From contig QHWY01000234.1 in the NCBI GenBank assembly GCA_003223875.1, forward strand, positions 1 to 60,739: 60,739 nt of DNA. Reading direction: 5' to 3'. Below, in pieces: positions 17,232-26,056 of this stretch. The position numbers were made by a program, and so were the translations under genes. The notes under the pieces were generated by a model, which did no database searches, was not told the DNA's origin, and saw nothing but the letters and a program-made list of their open reading frames with translations. This DNA is from Acidobacteriota bacterium (GTDB lineage Bacteria > Acidobacteriota > Terriglobia > 20CM-2-55-15). Position 1 is the first letter of the stretch; each line of letters begins with the position of its first letter.

Positions 17232-18872
17232 TCAGTTCAACATCTCCAGCAGCAATCGCGAGTCGAATTCTTTTGGATGGTCGAACCCTAGGATCTTCGC
17301 CAGGGTTGGCGCAATGTCTTCAGGTCCGCATTCGCTTGCGTATGAACCGGGCTTGATTCCGGGCCCCATAAAGATGATTGGAACGTGGCGATCGTAATCG
17401 TATGCGGTGCCGTGAGCGGTACCCGTGATTGTAAAGCTGACGTTGCGCTTGGGCATGAGCATCACATTCGGGCTCCGAGGAGCGAAGAATGAGTTGCGGA
17501 ACCACTGAATATAGGGATCGTTACTCGGCTTCTGGCCCAGTAAATCGGATCTCGTATATGCCACCTCGAAGAGACCGGTCGACATCATCGCCTTTGCAGC
17601 AGTCTCCTCCACATCGCTCGAGATGAGTTTGTTTTGACGAATCACATCCTCGTCTAGATACAGCCGAAATTCACCGCTGATCGTCAAATCGGCAACGAGA
17701 CCGTCAACCCCTGGATATTTCTTCGCGAGCGCCTGGCGCAAGGCCGAGTCGACTTCGGCCCTCGTCCCGCGCCGCGCATTGACACCCTTGGCATTTAATG
17801 CTTCGACGAGCGGCGTTGCGCCATGATCGGCCGTTGCAACCACCAGCGTGTTCGCCAAGCCAATATTCCGATCAATGTATTGGAATAACTGATCCAAGAT
17901 TTGATCGAGCCGTAGGAGCTGATCCAGAATTTCCTGACTGTCAGGGCCATATCGATGTCCAACCGTATCGGTCGCAGAAAAGCCGATGCCGAATATATCC
18001 GTTGCCTGGCCGCGGCCTAGATGATGCGCTCTAATGGCTTCAATCGAGAATGCGAGCAGTATCTCATCGGCAAATGGAAAATTGCGCAAATCAGCGTAAT
18101 ATTCGGCCGAGGGTGGCCTGCCTTCTAGTGCATGCGGAAACACGAGATCGCCTTCGACTTCACCGGGCTGGTCGTCACGGCCGGCGTATTTCTCGTAAAT
18201 CGTCTCGTCGGCAAGGAGGCGAGTCCATTTCCTTCCGGCGTAAGCATCGGCGACGCGTTCCATGTTCCATTTGCTCAGCCACTCCGGTGCTTTCGGCATG
18301 TAGTACGTGCTGGTGACAAAACTGCCGTCGGCCTCGAACCAATACGCCGCATCACCGCGGTGTCCTGCAAGCAATATGGCCGCGCGATCTTTGAAGGATG
18401 CCGCAACAACGTGCGACTCAGGACTCTTCACCTTCAACAGATCACCGACGGTGCTTCCAACAAAATTCACAGGCGAAGCGCTGCGGCCTTTGCCGCCAAT
18501 GGGCGACTGCAGAGGATCATCAACCACATTGACGAGAGCCCGCAGCAGCGGATCCCACCAGGTATTGCCGACGATTCCCGAATGACTGGGATGACGTCCT
18601 GACAAAATGACGGAATGGCCTGGCCCCGTTTCGGTCACGGCGTGCCTGTAATTCGCGTTTGTGAAGACTGCACCTTGATCGATCAGCCGCCGGAAACCAC
18701 CTTTATAAAGATCGTTAAAACGAAGGAGGTAGTCGTACCGCATTTGATCCAATACCAGAACCACGATTAACTTAGGTGCATTTGCCTGCAGAGCGCTCGA
18801 ACTCACAGCCGCTGTTCTGGTCAACAGCGTCAGTACAACGATCAGTGCCAATGCGTATGCCGTTCGTTTCAC
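17232..18872 (-). CDS. PafA-like alkaline phosphatase / phosphodiesterase, exported
   Basis: 546 residues with a signal peptide (AYALALIVVLTLLTRTAA). Alkaline-phosphatase superfamily metal ligands are visible: Asp42 in VLVLDQMRYDYL, the nucleophile region HAVTETGPGHS with Thr82 as likely nucleophile, 'GFSATDTVGHRYGPDS' and 'VVATADHGATPL', and a late 'GTAHGTAYDYDRHVPII'. The PafA type usually has a Thr nucleophile and releases phosphate from many monoesters. Start GTG 18872 overlaps the GNAT stop by GTGA. Third gene of an ilvE-GNAT-phosphatase chain. Confidence 0.9.
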   Translation of the reverse strand: MKRTAYALALIVVLTLLTRTAAVSSSALQANAPKLIVVLVLDQMRYDYLLRFNDLYKGGFRRLIDQGAVFTNANYRHAVTETGPGHSVILSGRHPSHSGIVGNTWWDPLLRALVNVVDDPLQSPIGGKGRSASPVNFVGSTVGDLLKVKSPESHVVAASFKDRAAILLAGHRGDAAYWFEADGSFVTSTYYMPKAPEWLSKWNMERVADAYAGRKWTRLLADETIYEKYAGRDDQPGEVEGDLVFPHALEGRPPSAEYYADLRNFPFADEILLAFSIEAIRAHHLGRGQATDIFGIGFSATDTVGHRYGPDSQEILDQLLRLDQILDQLFQYIDRNIGLANTLVVATADHGATPLVEALNAKGVNARRGTRAEVDSALRQALAKKYPGVDGLVADLTISGEFRLYLDEDVIRQNKLISSDVEETAAKAMMSTGLFEVAYTRSDLLGQKPSNDPYIQWFRNSFFAPRSPNVMLMPKRNVSFTITGTAHGTAYDYDRHVPIIFMGPGIKPGSYASECGPEDIAPTLAKILGFDHPKEFDSRLLLEMLN

Positions 18873-19360
18873 CTGTCGGTCCGCTCATTGGCGAGGCGGT
18901 CGAGCGCATCGCCGGTCATCCTAAATATCGTCCATTCAGTCATGGAAACGGCGCCGAGTCTCTTATAGAACTCGATGGCCGGCTCATTCCAATCCAGAAC
19001 AGCCCATTCGAAGCGGCCGCAATTGCGCTCGCGCGCGATTTTCGCTAAATGCACCAGCAGATCGCGGCCGAATCCTTTGCCTCGCATCTCGGGAATAACG
19101 AAAAGATCTTCCAAATAGAGCCCGCGCTTGCCGAGGAACGTGGAGAAATTGTGAAAGAAGACAGCGAAGGCGACGGGCCTGTCCTGATAATAGCCAAGCA
19201 ACACTTCAGCGCATGACCGCGAGCCGAAGAGATTCTCGTGAAGAATCTCCTCGGTCATCGTGGTTTCCGGGAGCAGCCGTTCGTACTCGGCCAGTTGCCG
19301 GATGAACCAAGCAATGACCGGAGTGTCGGCCTCCGTTGCTTTTCGGATCTCGAGACTCAC
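18869..19360 (-). CDS. GNAT-family N-acetyltransferase
   Basis: 163 residues from GTG 19360 (VSLEIRKATEADTPVIAWFI), which overlaps the ilvE stop by four bases. An upstream open frame to 19570 is only the ilvE shadow. Acetyl-CoA-binding motif A is present: LYLEDLFVIPEMRGKGFGRD, followed by 'WAVLDWNEPAIEFYKRLGA'. The 'YQDRPVAFAVFFHNFSTF' and 'GLYLEDLFV' stretches are typical of the spermidine/diamine acetyltransferase (SAT1-like) subgroup. This suggests a small amine substrate, which is inference. Confidence 0.9.
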   Translation of the reverse strand: MSLEIRKATEADTPVIAWFIRQLAEYERLLPETTMTEEILHENLFGSRSCAEVLLGYYQDRPVAFAVFFHNFSTFLGKRGLYLEDLFVIPEMRGKGFGRDLLVHLAKIARERNCGRFEWAVLDWNEPAIEFYKRLGAVSMTEWTIFRMTGDALDRLANERTDR

Positions 19361-20328
19361 TCGACTGTTACGTGCGTGCGTTCCTTCGACGTCCGTTTTT
19401 GGTTTAATTCGTACACGGGGTGGCACCAATCGCGATATTTCGCAACCTTCCCGCGAACCACGTCGAAATACATTTTGCGGAGACGAGCCGTGACTTCGCC
19501 CAATCTGCCGGTTCCGATCGGACGATGATCGACGGCGGTAATCGCGCTGATCTGCGCGCCAGTGCCGCAATAGAAGGCCTCATCGGCGAGATATAATTCC
19601 GTCCGGTCGATTTCCCTCTCCTGGACTTCCATCTTCAACTCATCACGAACGAGCCGCATGACAGTGCGGCGTGTAATTCCTTCCAGTACGTTCGCGGTGA
19701 TGGGAGGTGTCGACAGAATGCCATTGCGGAACATGAAGAAGTTTGCCGCTGAACCCTCGGAAATGTGGCCGTCGGCATTCAGAACGATCGCTTCATCAAA
19801 GCCCGCCCGCACGGCGTCGGTCTTGACGAAAGCGGAGTTTACGTACGCACCCGCGATCTTACCGCGCGCCGGCAGACTGTTATCGTCGACACGGCGCCAC
19901 GAGGAAACCGTCACATGCATGCTTTCTTCGTTCTTGTTATAGGCTCCGAACGGCATGACCACGATCGAGACTTCCGCAGTCAGGTCGTGAAGGCGAACGC
20001 CAATAATTTCATCCGAATAAAAAGCCAGCGGGCGAATATAGAGATCTTCCTCGTGTCCTTCGGTGCGGATCAGCTCGACCAGCCCCTTCAGCAAGTTGTC
20101 GCCCGACGTCTGAAGTTCCATGCACAGGAGTTTTCCAGACTGCAAGAACCGGCGGAAGTGATCATGGGGTCTGAAAATGAAAAGCTGCTTCTCGTCCTCA
20201 TTCCAATAAGCGCGAAGGCCGCCAAATACCGCTGTGCCGTAATTCAGAGCGTGCGTCAGGACGCCGAATTTCACCTCGGAATAGGGAACGACTCGGCCGT
20301 TGTGGAAGACAAAATTGGGCAATGACAC
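19357..20328 (-). CDS. ilvE: Branched-chain amino acid aminotransferase
   Basis: 323 residues, full length for IlvE. Fold-type IV PLP marks: HALNYGTAVFGGLRAY, the PLP lysine Lys157 in ARGKIAGAYVNSAF, 'GFDEAIVLNADGHISEGSAA' and 'YCGTGAQISAITAVD'. It catalyses the last step of valine, isoleucine and leucine synthesis using glutamate. First gene of a tightly overlapping minus-strand group (GTGA overlap with GNAT). The C-terminal residues NQKRTSKERTHVTVE extend a little beyond the usual end. Confidence 0.95.
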   Translation of the reverse strand: MSLPNFVFHNGRVVPYSEVKFGVLTHALNYGTAVFGGLRAYWNEDEKQLFIFRPHDHFRRFLQSGKLLCMELQTSGDNLLKGLVELIRTEGHEEDLYIRPLAFYSDEIIGVRLHDLTAEVSIVVMPFGAYNKNEESMHVTVSSWRRVDDNSLPARGKIAGAYVNSAFVKTDAVRAGFDEAIVLNADGHISEGSAANFFMFRNGILSTPPITANVLEGITRRTVMRLVRDELKMEVQEREIDRTELYLADEAFYCGTGAQISAITAVDHRPIGTGRLGEVTARLRKMYFDVVRGKVAKYRDWCHPVYELNQKRTSKERTHVTVE

Positions 20329-20344
20329 CGTTTCACCTCAGGGC

Positions 20345-21559
20345 TCAGTCTACCACACGGACAGGCTCTGGAGCCGCTTGGCGCTCGACCTGAAAAGCCA
20401 GCAGGCTCACCAGTCCGACGAAGGTCGCGGCAAAGTAAAAAGGCATGCCATGGCCGACTCTCTGGAAAAGTGTTGTCGAGAGCAGTGGCGCCAAGACCCG
20501 CGAAATACCGGCAAAAGTTTGGGCGATTCCCATCGTTGTTCCCAGTTCCGATCGAGGCGAGTAGTGAGACATGAGAGCCGTTGTTGCGGGGAACAGCAGC
20601 GAGGTTCCGATCGGTACGAGCGGCACGATGAAGGCAAGCGACCAGAGATTCGGCGCGAGTGGATACGCGAGCAAACCCAGAATGAGCGTTGCCGCTCCGG
20701 CACGCATCGACCAGGGCTCACCAATCCGGTCGACGATTGGGCCAATTAACGCAGACCGCATCAAAACAGAAAAAATTCCGACGTAGAGAAACACGTAGCC
20801 GATGGTCTTCTCTGTAATTCCAAACTCGGCGCTCAGATAAAGCGCCAGCACGGATGTTAAGCAAGAAAAAGCCAGCATGGCTACCGCATAAATCAAAGTC
20901 AGCCGCTGCACATTGCCGGTCGGATTGCGGAGCACCATCCATACTCCATGCCATACGGGTTTCCGAGCAGACGAATGCGCGTGCGGTTGCTTCGATTCCG
21001 GAAGCCATTGCCATGCGAACAGTGCATTCGTGACGCACAGTGATGCCGCGAGAATACCCGGCCACTGCTGTCCCCGATAAGTCGCGAAGGAGCCGATCAC
21101 CGGGCCCAGCATCGTACCAACATTCGTTCCTGCCGAAAGCCAACCCAGTGAACGTGCGCGATCTTCAGGAGGTACTGTGTCGCTCACATACGCCTGCAGC
21201 ACGCCCGTCGTCCCGCCACCAAGTCCCTGCACGACCCGGCAAAGGAACAGCAACCAAATGGCATTCGCAAACCCGAAGACAAAGTAGGCCGCCGCCGACG
21301 CGCTGAGTCCGATAAGCAGCGCGGGCCTGCGTCCGTAGTGGTCGGAAACACGGCCCCATACCGGTGCGGAGATTAATTGGGCGATAAAAAAAGACGCGAT
21401 GATCATTCCGATCGTTGTTGGCGATGCGTGAAGCTTCAGCGCATAGAAAGGAATGAGGGGAAAAACCATTGCCCCGCCGATCATATCGACAGTCGCAACA
21501 GCGATCAGAACTATTAAGCGGCGGAATTGATCTTTGGATGTGTCCAATTGAGTAGGCAT
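20345..21559 (-). CDS. MFS drug/sugar transporter (TetA-like)
   Basis: 404 residues with twelve hydrophobic segments. MFS motif A is intact (GRVSDHYGRRPALLIG, loop 2-3), and a Gly-rich helix follows: 'VVQGLGGGTTGVLQAYVSD', the antiporter motif C region. The type resembles DHA1/TetA multidrug-proton antiporters; the substrate cannot be told from sequence. It starts at ATG 21559, divergent from the DNA glycosylase gene across a hairpin repeat, and ends 16 bp before ilvE. Confidence 0.88.
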   Translation of the reverse strand: MPTQLDTSKDQFRRLIVLIAVATVDMIGGAMVFPLIPFYALKLHASPTTIGMIIASFFIAQLISAPVWGRVSDHYGRRPALLIGLSASAAAYFVFGFANAIWLLFLCRVVQGLGGGTTGVLQAYVSDTVPPEDRARSLGWLSAGTNVGTMLGPVIGSFATYRGQQWPGILAASLCVTNALFAWQWLPESKQPHAHSSARKPVWHGVWMVLRNPTGNVQRLTLIYAVAMLAFSCLTSVLALYLSAEFGITEKTIGYVFLYVGIFSVLMRSALIGPIVDRIGEPWSMRAGAATLILGLLAYPLAPNLWSLAFIVPLVPIGTSLLFPATTALMSHYSPRSELGTTMGIAQTFAGISRVLAPLLSTTLFQRVGHGMPFYFAATFVGLVSLLAFQVERQAAPEPVRVVD

Positions 21560-21575
21560 AAAAGGCAGAATTATA

Positions 21576-21617
21576 CTGTAGCGGCTTCCCTCCTAAGTTA
21601 GGAGGGAAGTTTTTTTT
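21576..21617 (+). repeat. Hairpin repeat with T8 run, terminator-like, just before a start codon
   Basis: A half module CTGTAGCGG (21576-21584) joins a perfect 12-bp stem, CTTCCCTCCTAA and TTAGGAGGGAAG (21585-21609, one-base loop), followed by eight T. By structure it is an intrinsic terminator or attenuator reading rightwards. Its right arm is also the only Shine-Dalgarno for ATG 21622. Confidence 0.7.
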
Positions 21618-21621
21618 ATCC

Positions 21622-22233
21622 ATGGATAAGGAAAGGATCGGACAAGCTCTTCAGCATCTTCGGCGCTCGGATCCCGTCATGCGTAACCTCATCCAGCGAG
21701 CCGGCCCATTTCGGCTCAAGCTGCGGCGGAATCGTTTTCATGCTCTGGTCTCATCGATTTTGTCCCAACAAATCTCGGGAAAGGCTGCAGCATCGATTCG
21801 AGCACGGCTCGAAGAATATGTTGCGCCTGAACGGATTTCTCCTGAAACCTTGGGCCGATTAACGCCGAAACAGTTGCGAGGAGTTGGCGTTTCGCCTCAG
21901 AAAGCGAGTTACCTGCTCGATCTGGCAGAACGCGTCGAAAGCGGCGGTTTGAGACTCCACCGGTTGGCGCGCATGACCGACGAGGAAGTTATTGAGGCTC
22001 TCATCCGAGTCAAGGGCATCGGCGTGTGGACGGCGCAAATGTTTTTGATCTTCTCGCTCGGCCGGCTCGACGTCTTCCCTCATGATGATCTCGGTGTGCG
22101 TGTAGCCATTCGCAATCTCTACGGACTGGATGATCTTCCAGATAAAGAAACCAGCCATCGTATTGCGATGCCCTGGCGCCCATACGCTAGCGTCGCGAGT
22201 TGGTATTGCTGGAGGTCGCTGGAATTTGACTGA
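21622..22233 (+). CDS. DNA-3-methyladenine glycosylase (AlkA-like HhH-GPD)
   Basis: 203 residues. Helix-hairpin-helix with GPD region: IRVKGIGVWTAQMFLIFSL, then RLDVFPHDDLGVRVA with the catalytic Asp at about 156. 'SILSQQISGKAAASI' is typical of AlkA/Mag relatives. The protein is the short bacterial form without the N-terminal AlkA domain. It removes alkylated purines to begin base excision repair. ATG 21622 lies 12 bp after the right arm of a hairpin whose AGGAGGG could serve as ribosome site or be sequestered in the stem. The C-terminus ends WYCWRSLEFD, as expected for the family. Confidence 0.92.
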   Translation: MDKERIGQALQHLRRSDPVMRNLIQRAGPFRLKLRRNRFHALVSSILSQQISGKAAASIRARLEEYVAPERISPETLGRLTPKQLRGVGVSPQKASYLLDLAERVESGGLRLHRLARMTDEEVIEALIRVKGIGVWTAQMFLIFSLGRLDVFPHDDLGVRVAIRNLYGLDDLPDKETSHRIAMPWRPYASVASWYCWRSLEFD

Positions 22234-22259
22234 AGAAAAATTGGAGATTTGAAGTTGGT

Positions 22260-22306
22260 AAAAAAGGGCGGGCAAACAGCCCCTCTCGGTTGGCTGTCAG
22301 CCCGCT
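22260..22306 (-). terminator. Intrinsic terminator of the 23416-22337 transcript
   Basis: On the minus strand, GCGGGCTGACAGCC pairs with GGCTGTTTGCCCGC (12 of 14 bases) around a short loop and is followed by CCC and six T. It lies about 30 bp after the stop of the 62-residue gene, supporting a two-gene transcript. Confidence 0.8.
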
Positions 22307-22336
22307 AGACAGGGACAGAGAATTATTTGTACGCCG

Positions 22337-22525
22337 TTACCAGCGGCTGCGGCGAAGCCAAGCGATCACCCGCTGGGTTTTTTTGTCTTCTTTTTCCCGT
22401 TTGTCGCGCTCGCGCTGCTCGTCGATCATCTCGAGTTTCAAGCGTGCGGCCACACCGGGGCCTCCGCTCGGAGCGGTCGAATTTGCGGTAATCATCCGAG
22501 GGACTGATGACCATTTAATTCGCAT
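22337..22525 (-). CDS. Small basic protein coupled to the upstream secreted protein (62 residues)
   Basis: MRIKWSSVPRMITANS... ends in RVIAWLRRSRW. The middle (EMIDEQRERDKREKEDKK) is a charged helix. There is no signal peptide. The strongest evidence for a real gene is a near-perfect Shine-Dalgarno, ACAGGAGGTAGTGC, overlapping the stop of the gene before it, and the intrinsic terminator right after it. I do not recognise the family. An alternative ATG in another frame (22514) has no ribosome site. Confidence 0.6.
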   Translation of the reverse strand: MRIKWSSVPRMITANSTAPSGGPGVAARLKLEMIDEQRERDKREKEDKKTQRVIAWLRRSRW

Positions 22526-22528
22526 GCA

Positions 22529-23416
22529 CTACCTCCTGTTCACACCAACCAGCATTTGCATCTGCGCTCCGCTGGAAATTTCAAAATTCTGGCTTGGTGA
22601 AGTAATGACGGTGTCATTGCCCAAATGGGAATAGAAATCGACCGGTTGTTTTGATCCGCTGGCCGACTGCAGTTGGCAATGTCCAATTTGGAATAACTGT
22701 CCTGACGATGATCCTAGTGTGCTCTCAATCGCCGAGCTGGTTTGCTGATCGACGGCAACGACGGACGGCATACTCAACAGAGCCGTATTCGACCGGCTGC
22801 TTGCGGCCGTGGAAGCAATTGAAGTGACGCTGTCGACCGTTGAGCCGACTGCACCACCCACGGAGGCGAGCAGTCCGCTGCCCACAGCGCTGCTACGGGC
22901 GGGACGCGCGATGGCCGCAGCGCTCGATCCGCCGGCCAGATTAAAATCGTCTGCGAACGATTCATTCTGTTCGTTCGCGTAGAGCGCGTTCCCCTGAGTC
23001 ACGGACTGAAGCGCGAATGACAAGGTGTGCACGCCACGAGCTTGCGTCGCGGGAACGAGCCATTCAATCTCCATCATCGACTCGGCTTGACTCGTCCATT
23101 CATCTTTCGTATCCGCTCGCCTCACATTTCGCACGACTCCGGTGATGGTGGTGCCTTTTCTTAATATCAGTTCGCCGTTGGACGTCACATCGTCCTTCAA
23201 ATTGATTGTGACCGTATCACCAGGTTGGCTCTCGGCCGGATTCAATTTTCCTTTCGTGATTTCTGCAGCGACCTGCGAGGCAGAGTTTGTTGGAGGGCTC
23301 GTGCGGATTTGAGTGCTTCTGCGGACTTGAGCGTGAGAAGGAAACATTATGGATGCGCACAAGACAACGGCAGCACTGAGATGGATACCTGGTGTCCGAA
23401 GTATTCGAGAATCCAT
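22529..23416 (-). CDS. Secreted protein of unknown function with a VirB10/TrbI-like motif
   Basis: 295 residues with a signal peptide (GIHLSAAVVLCASIMFPSHAQ). Residues about 60-130 read 'QPGDTVTINLKDDVTSNGEL', 'ILRKGTTITGVVRNVRRA' and later a long Ser/Ala/Gly linker. The 'G..I.KGT.I.G.V' turn resembles the beta-barrel entry of TrbI/VirB10 proteins but the length and the rest do not fit, so I give no function. Proteins of this look are frequent in Acidobacteriota. Divergent from the DSD1-family gene; a degenerate GCGGTC/GACCGC repeat sits in the 206-bp gap (about 23430-23450). Confidence 0.7.
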   Translation of the reverse strand: MDSRILRTPGIHLSAAVVLCASIMFPSHAQVRRSTQIRTSPPTNSASQVAAEITKGKLNPAESQPGDTVTINLKDDVTSNGELILRKGTTITGVVRNVRRADTKDEWTSQAESMMEIEWLVPATQARGVHTLSFALQSVTQGNALYANEQNESFADDFNLAGGSSAAAIARPARSSAVGSGLLASVGGAVGSTVDSVTSIASTAASSRSNTALLSMPSVVAVDQQTSSAIESTLGSSSGQLFQIGHCQLQSASGSKQPVDFYSHLGNDTVITSPSQNFEISSGAQMQMLVGVNRR

Positions 23417-23622
23417 TACTAACCCTCTCCGCGGTCAGAGACCGCCCCTACCGGTATAGCAATCTCTTTACCCAACGCCGTAGATCGCGGCGCCGGCGTG
23501 GATTTCAATGCATATCACTGAAAAACGGTTTGTTCACTCCGTTCCGGCGAGCAGTTTCGACACAATTCTTAGCGGTGGCATTCCACCAAGTTTGTGGATA
23601 ACCGGGTGATACACTGCCTTCC

Positions 23623-24732
23623 GTGAAAAAAATCCATGAATTGCCAACCCCGTGTCTGGTGATCGATCTGGACTGTTTTGAGTCGAACCTCGACATCATG
23701 GCGCGCTATACGCGCGAGTGCGGCGTTGGGTTACGGCCTCATGCCAAGACGCACAAGTGCGTGAATATTGCTCGACAGCAGCTAGCAAAAGGGGCGATCG
23801 GTATTTGCGTCGCAACCATTGCGGAGGCGGAGGTGATGCTGCGGGCCGGGATTCGGGGACTGCTCATTACAGCGGAAATGGTCGGAGAACCGAAAGTCTC
23901 GCGCTTGATTCGTGTGGTGGCTGAAGCACCCGAGACATTGGTCGTCGTTGACGACGTGCGCAATGTCGACGAACTCCAGAGTGCCGCTCACGCCGCAGGA
24001 ATTCACATTCGCGTTGTGATCGACCTCGACATTGGACAAAACCGAACAGGTATTCCGCCGGGAGAACCCGCGCTTCGATTGGCCAATCGAATCGCTGACG
24101 CAAAGAATCTGCAGATGGAAGGTATATCTGCCTATGCCGGGCACGCGGCGCATGTCGTTGGGTTCAACGATCGGCGCGCTACTTCTCGACGCGCGGTAGC
24201 ACAGGCGATTGAAACACGCGACCTGCTCGAAAAGAATGGGCATGAGGTCCGGGTTCTGACGGGCGCAAGCACCGGTACGTACAACATCGATTCTGAAGTT
24301 GACGGGCTGACGGAGTTGCAGTCCGGCTCATATGTATTCATGGACGTCGAATACCGGCGGATCGGCGCGAAAGACAGTCCGGTTTACCGAGACTTCGCTC
24401 CTTCATTGTGCGTCCTTGCAACCGTTATTCATCGCTCAGGCGACAAGGCCATTGTGGATGCCGGACTCAAGGCATTCTCGACAGACCGGCCTTTCGGGCC
24501 CGAGCCGCTCGAGGCGAGCGGAGTTCACTACGAGTTCGCCGGCGATGAGCACGGCCGGCTTGTCCTGGAGAGTCCAAGCCGGAACATTAATCTTGGGGAT
24601 AAAATGCGATTGATCATCCCTCACTGCGACCCGACGGTGAATCTATATGATCGCTTCTTCTGCGTGAGGGGAGATATTGTCGAAGACGAATGGCCGATCA
24701 TGGAACGGGCAAAAGGCTCGCCCTATTTCTAA
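23623..24732 (+). CDS. DSD1-family PLP enzyme (D-threonine aldolase / D-serine dehydratase type)
   Basis: 369 residues from GTG 23623. Fold-type III alanine-racemase barrel: LPTPCLVIDLDCFESNLDIM, the PLP lysine in LRPHAKTHK (about Lys42), 'GLLITAEMVGEPKVSRLIRV', 'GISAYAGHAAHV' and the SGT-like 'TGASTGTYNIDSEV'. The C-terminal metal-site motif IIPHCDPTVNLYDRF is present. Enzymes of this type cleave D-threonine or beta-hydroxy D-amino acids, or dehydrate D-serine; which one cannot be told. Convergent with the cytochrome gene, 16 bp apart, with no obvious terminator between them. Confidence 0.9.
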   Translation: MKKIHELPTPCLVIDLDCFESNLDIMARYTRECGVGLRPHAKTHKCVNIARQQLAKGAIGICVATIAEAEVMLRAGIRGLLITAEMVGEPKVSRLIRVVAEAPETLVVVDDVRNVDELQSAAHAAGIHIRVVIDLDIGQNRTGIPPGEPALRLANRIADAKNLQMEGISAYAGHAAHVVGFNDRRATSRRAVAQAIETRDLLEKNGHEVRVLTGASTGTYNIDSEVDGLTELQSGSYVFMDVEYRRIGAKDSPVYRDFAPSLCVLATVIHRSGDKAIVDAGLKAFSTDRPFGPEPLEASGVHYEFAGDEHGRLVLESPSRNINLGDKMRLIIPHCDPTVNLYDRFFCVRGDIVEDEWPIMERAKGSPYF

Positions 24733-24748
24733 GAACGCATCAGTTGAG

Positions 24749-25948
24749 CTAGCGCGCGCCCGCTTTGACCGGCGTAACGATCGCCTGCGCCGGTTTGCCG
24801 AACCTGGCGGCGTCGATGGCGACATTCGGCTGCACATCGTTGAGTTCGACTATCGTTTGGCCGTTCGTCCAGGTCACAACTGAGCGGAAAGGGATTTTCA
24901 CTTCGGCAACCTCGCGATAGTTGGAATAGTCCACCTGAATCGGAACCGTGCCGACCGGAGTGTCGCTATAGCGCAGTTGCCTGATGAGAAGTCCGGTTTC
25001 GTTATCGAAGAACAATTTGATACGCGATCGGCCCGCAGCAGTGCCCTGAATGATCGTGACCTCTTTGTCCTCGACGGTGGTAATTGGAAAACCGGCGCGC
25101 CAGTCTGTGAGCGCCTGTTTGATTCCGGCGGGAAACCAGAGATCCGCATCGATTCTGGCGGCATCTAATTCCGCTCCCGGCAATAACGGCAACAGCCGTA
25201 CCGGCTTGTCCACGGAAGCAATCCAACCGTCGCGGCCGTCGAAGGTCGCGGTCGTATCGCCGTTTTGCGTGTGCGCTATGGTCGTCAGCTGTCTCGGAGC
25301 CTTGGCGTAAATTTCGAACAGTACCTTCGCATGATACGTGTCGTAGCCCTCATACGTCCCTTTGCCAACGAAGCTCGTCAAGCGAGTCAATCGCTGAGGG
25401 CCACCAACGGCTTGAATGTACTTATCCAAAATCTGTTCTGCCGTCGGTACTTTGGGCGCGTCGGGGGCAATTTCGACCAGATTGGGATCTTCCGGTGGAA
25501 CACCGTACTGATCAGCGAGACTTGGAATCACGCGGGGTTGTTCGGCGCCGCGATGACAGGAGTAGCACGTCACGGCGCGCCGGCCGCCAAACTTCGTCTG
25601 GTTAAGCTCGTTCACCATCAGCATCATGGATCGAGCCATGCGCTTGCGCGGAACGTCGTCGGCAAAGCGGTCCCAGTTTTCCAGGCTCTGAGAAACATGG
25701 CAATACACACAATTCAGACCGAGTGATGCCGCAAAGAATCCCATCGTTTCCATGAACTGGTTGACCGGAATCCCTTTCAGGATTTGCACATTCTTGAAGA
25801 CTTCTTCCGCCATCAGCGGCTTCTGTGCTGTTTGTTGAGCGATCTTTTGCGCCAGCGCCTGCGCTTCCTGCACGCTCTGCTGCGGCTGCTGCTGTGCCAT
25901 TGCCGGCACAATGGCGATCAGTCCACCAAGAATGAGTCGGAGCTTCAT
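24749..25948 (-). CDS. Exported c-type cytochrome of the reaction-centre cytochrome subunit type
   Basis: 399 residues. A signal peptide (LRLILGGLIAIVPAMAQ) is followed by a Gln/Ala-rich helix, then two haem sites: CVYCH (Cys80, Cys83, His84) and CYSCH (Cys128, Cys131, His132). 'FMETMGFFAASLGLNCVYCH' is characteristic of the PF02276 reaction-centre cytochrome c family, which Acidobacteriota carry without photosynthesis. Residues about 165-390 form a second domain (AEQILDKYIQAVGG ... ELNDVQPNVAIDAARF) like outer-membrane lipoprotein-sorting folds. Likely role: periplasmic electron transfer. Confidence 0.88.
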   Translation of the reverse strand: MKLRLILGGLIAIVPAMAQQQPQQSVQEAQALAQKIAQQTAQKPLMAEEVFKNVQILKGIPVNQFMETMGFFAASLGLNCVYCHVSQSLENWDRFADDVPRKRMARSMMLMVNELNQTKFGGRRAVTCYSCHRGAEQPRVIPSLADQYGVPPEDPNLVEIAPDAPKVPTAEQILDKYIQAVGGPQRLTRLTSFVGKGTYEGYDTYHAKVLFEIYAKAPRQLTTIAHTQNGDTTATFDGRDGWIASVDKPVRLLPLLPGAELDAARIDADLWFPAGIKQALTDWRAGFPITTVEDKEVTIIQGTAAGRSRIKLFFDNETGLLIRQLRYSDTPVGTVPIQVDYSNYREVAEVKIPFRSVVTWTNGQTIVELNDVQPNVAIDAARFGKPAQAIVTPVKAGAR

Positions 25949-25977
25949 GGTTTACTCCAGATTGATTAGGAACGAAA

Positions 25978-26047
25978 GGCCACAAAAAGGCACAGAAGTC
26001 ACAGAATTTTTTTGGTTGTTGTGATTTTTTTTATGCCTTTTTGTGGC
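25978..26047. repeat. Inverted repeat GGCCACAAAAAGGCA / TGCCTTTTTGTGGC
   Basis: Arms at 25978-25992 and 26034-26047 enclose an A/T-rich loop. The right arm with its flank (TGCCTTTTTGTGGCTATTCC) recurs as GTGCCTTTTTGTAGCTATTC at 44255-44274, upstream of another secreted paralogue. It is a dispersed repeat located downstream of the frameshifted gene; it could also act as a minus-strand terminator. Confidence 0.65.
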
Positions 26048-26056
26048 TATTCCTTC

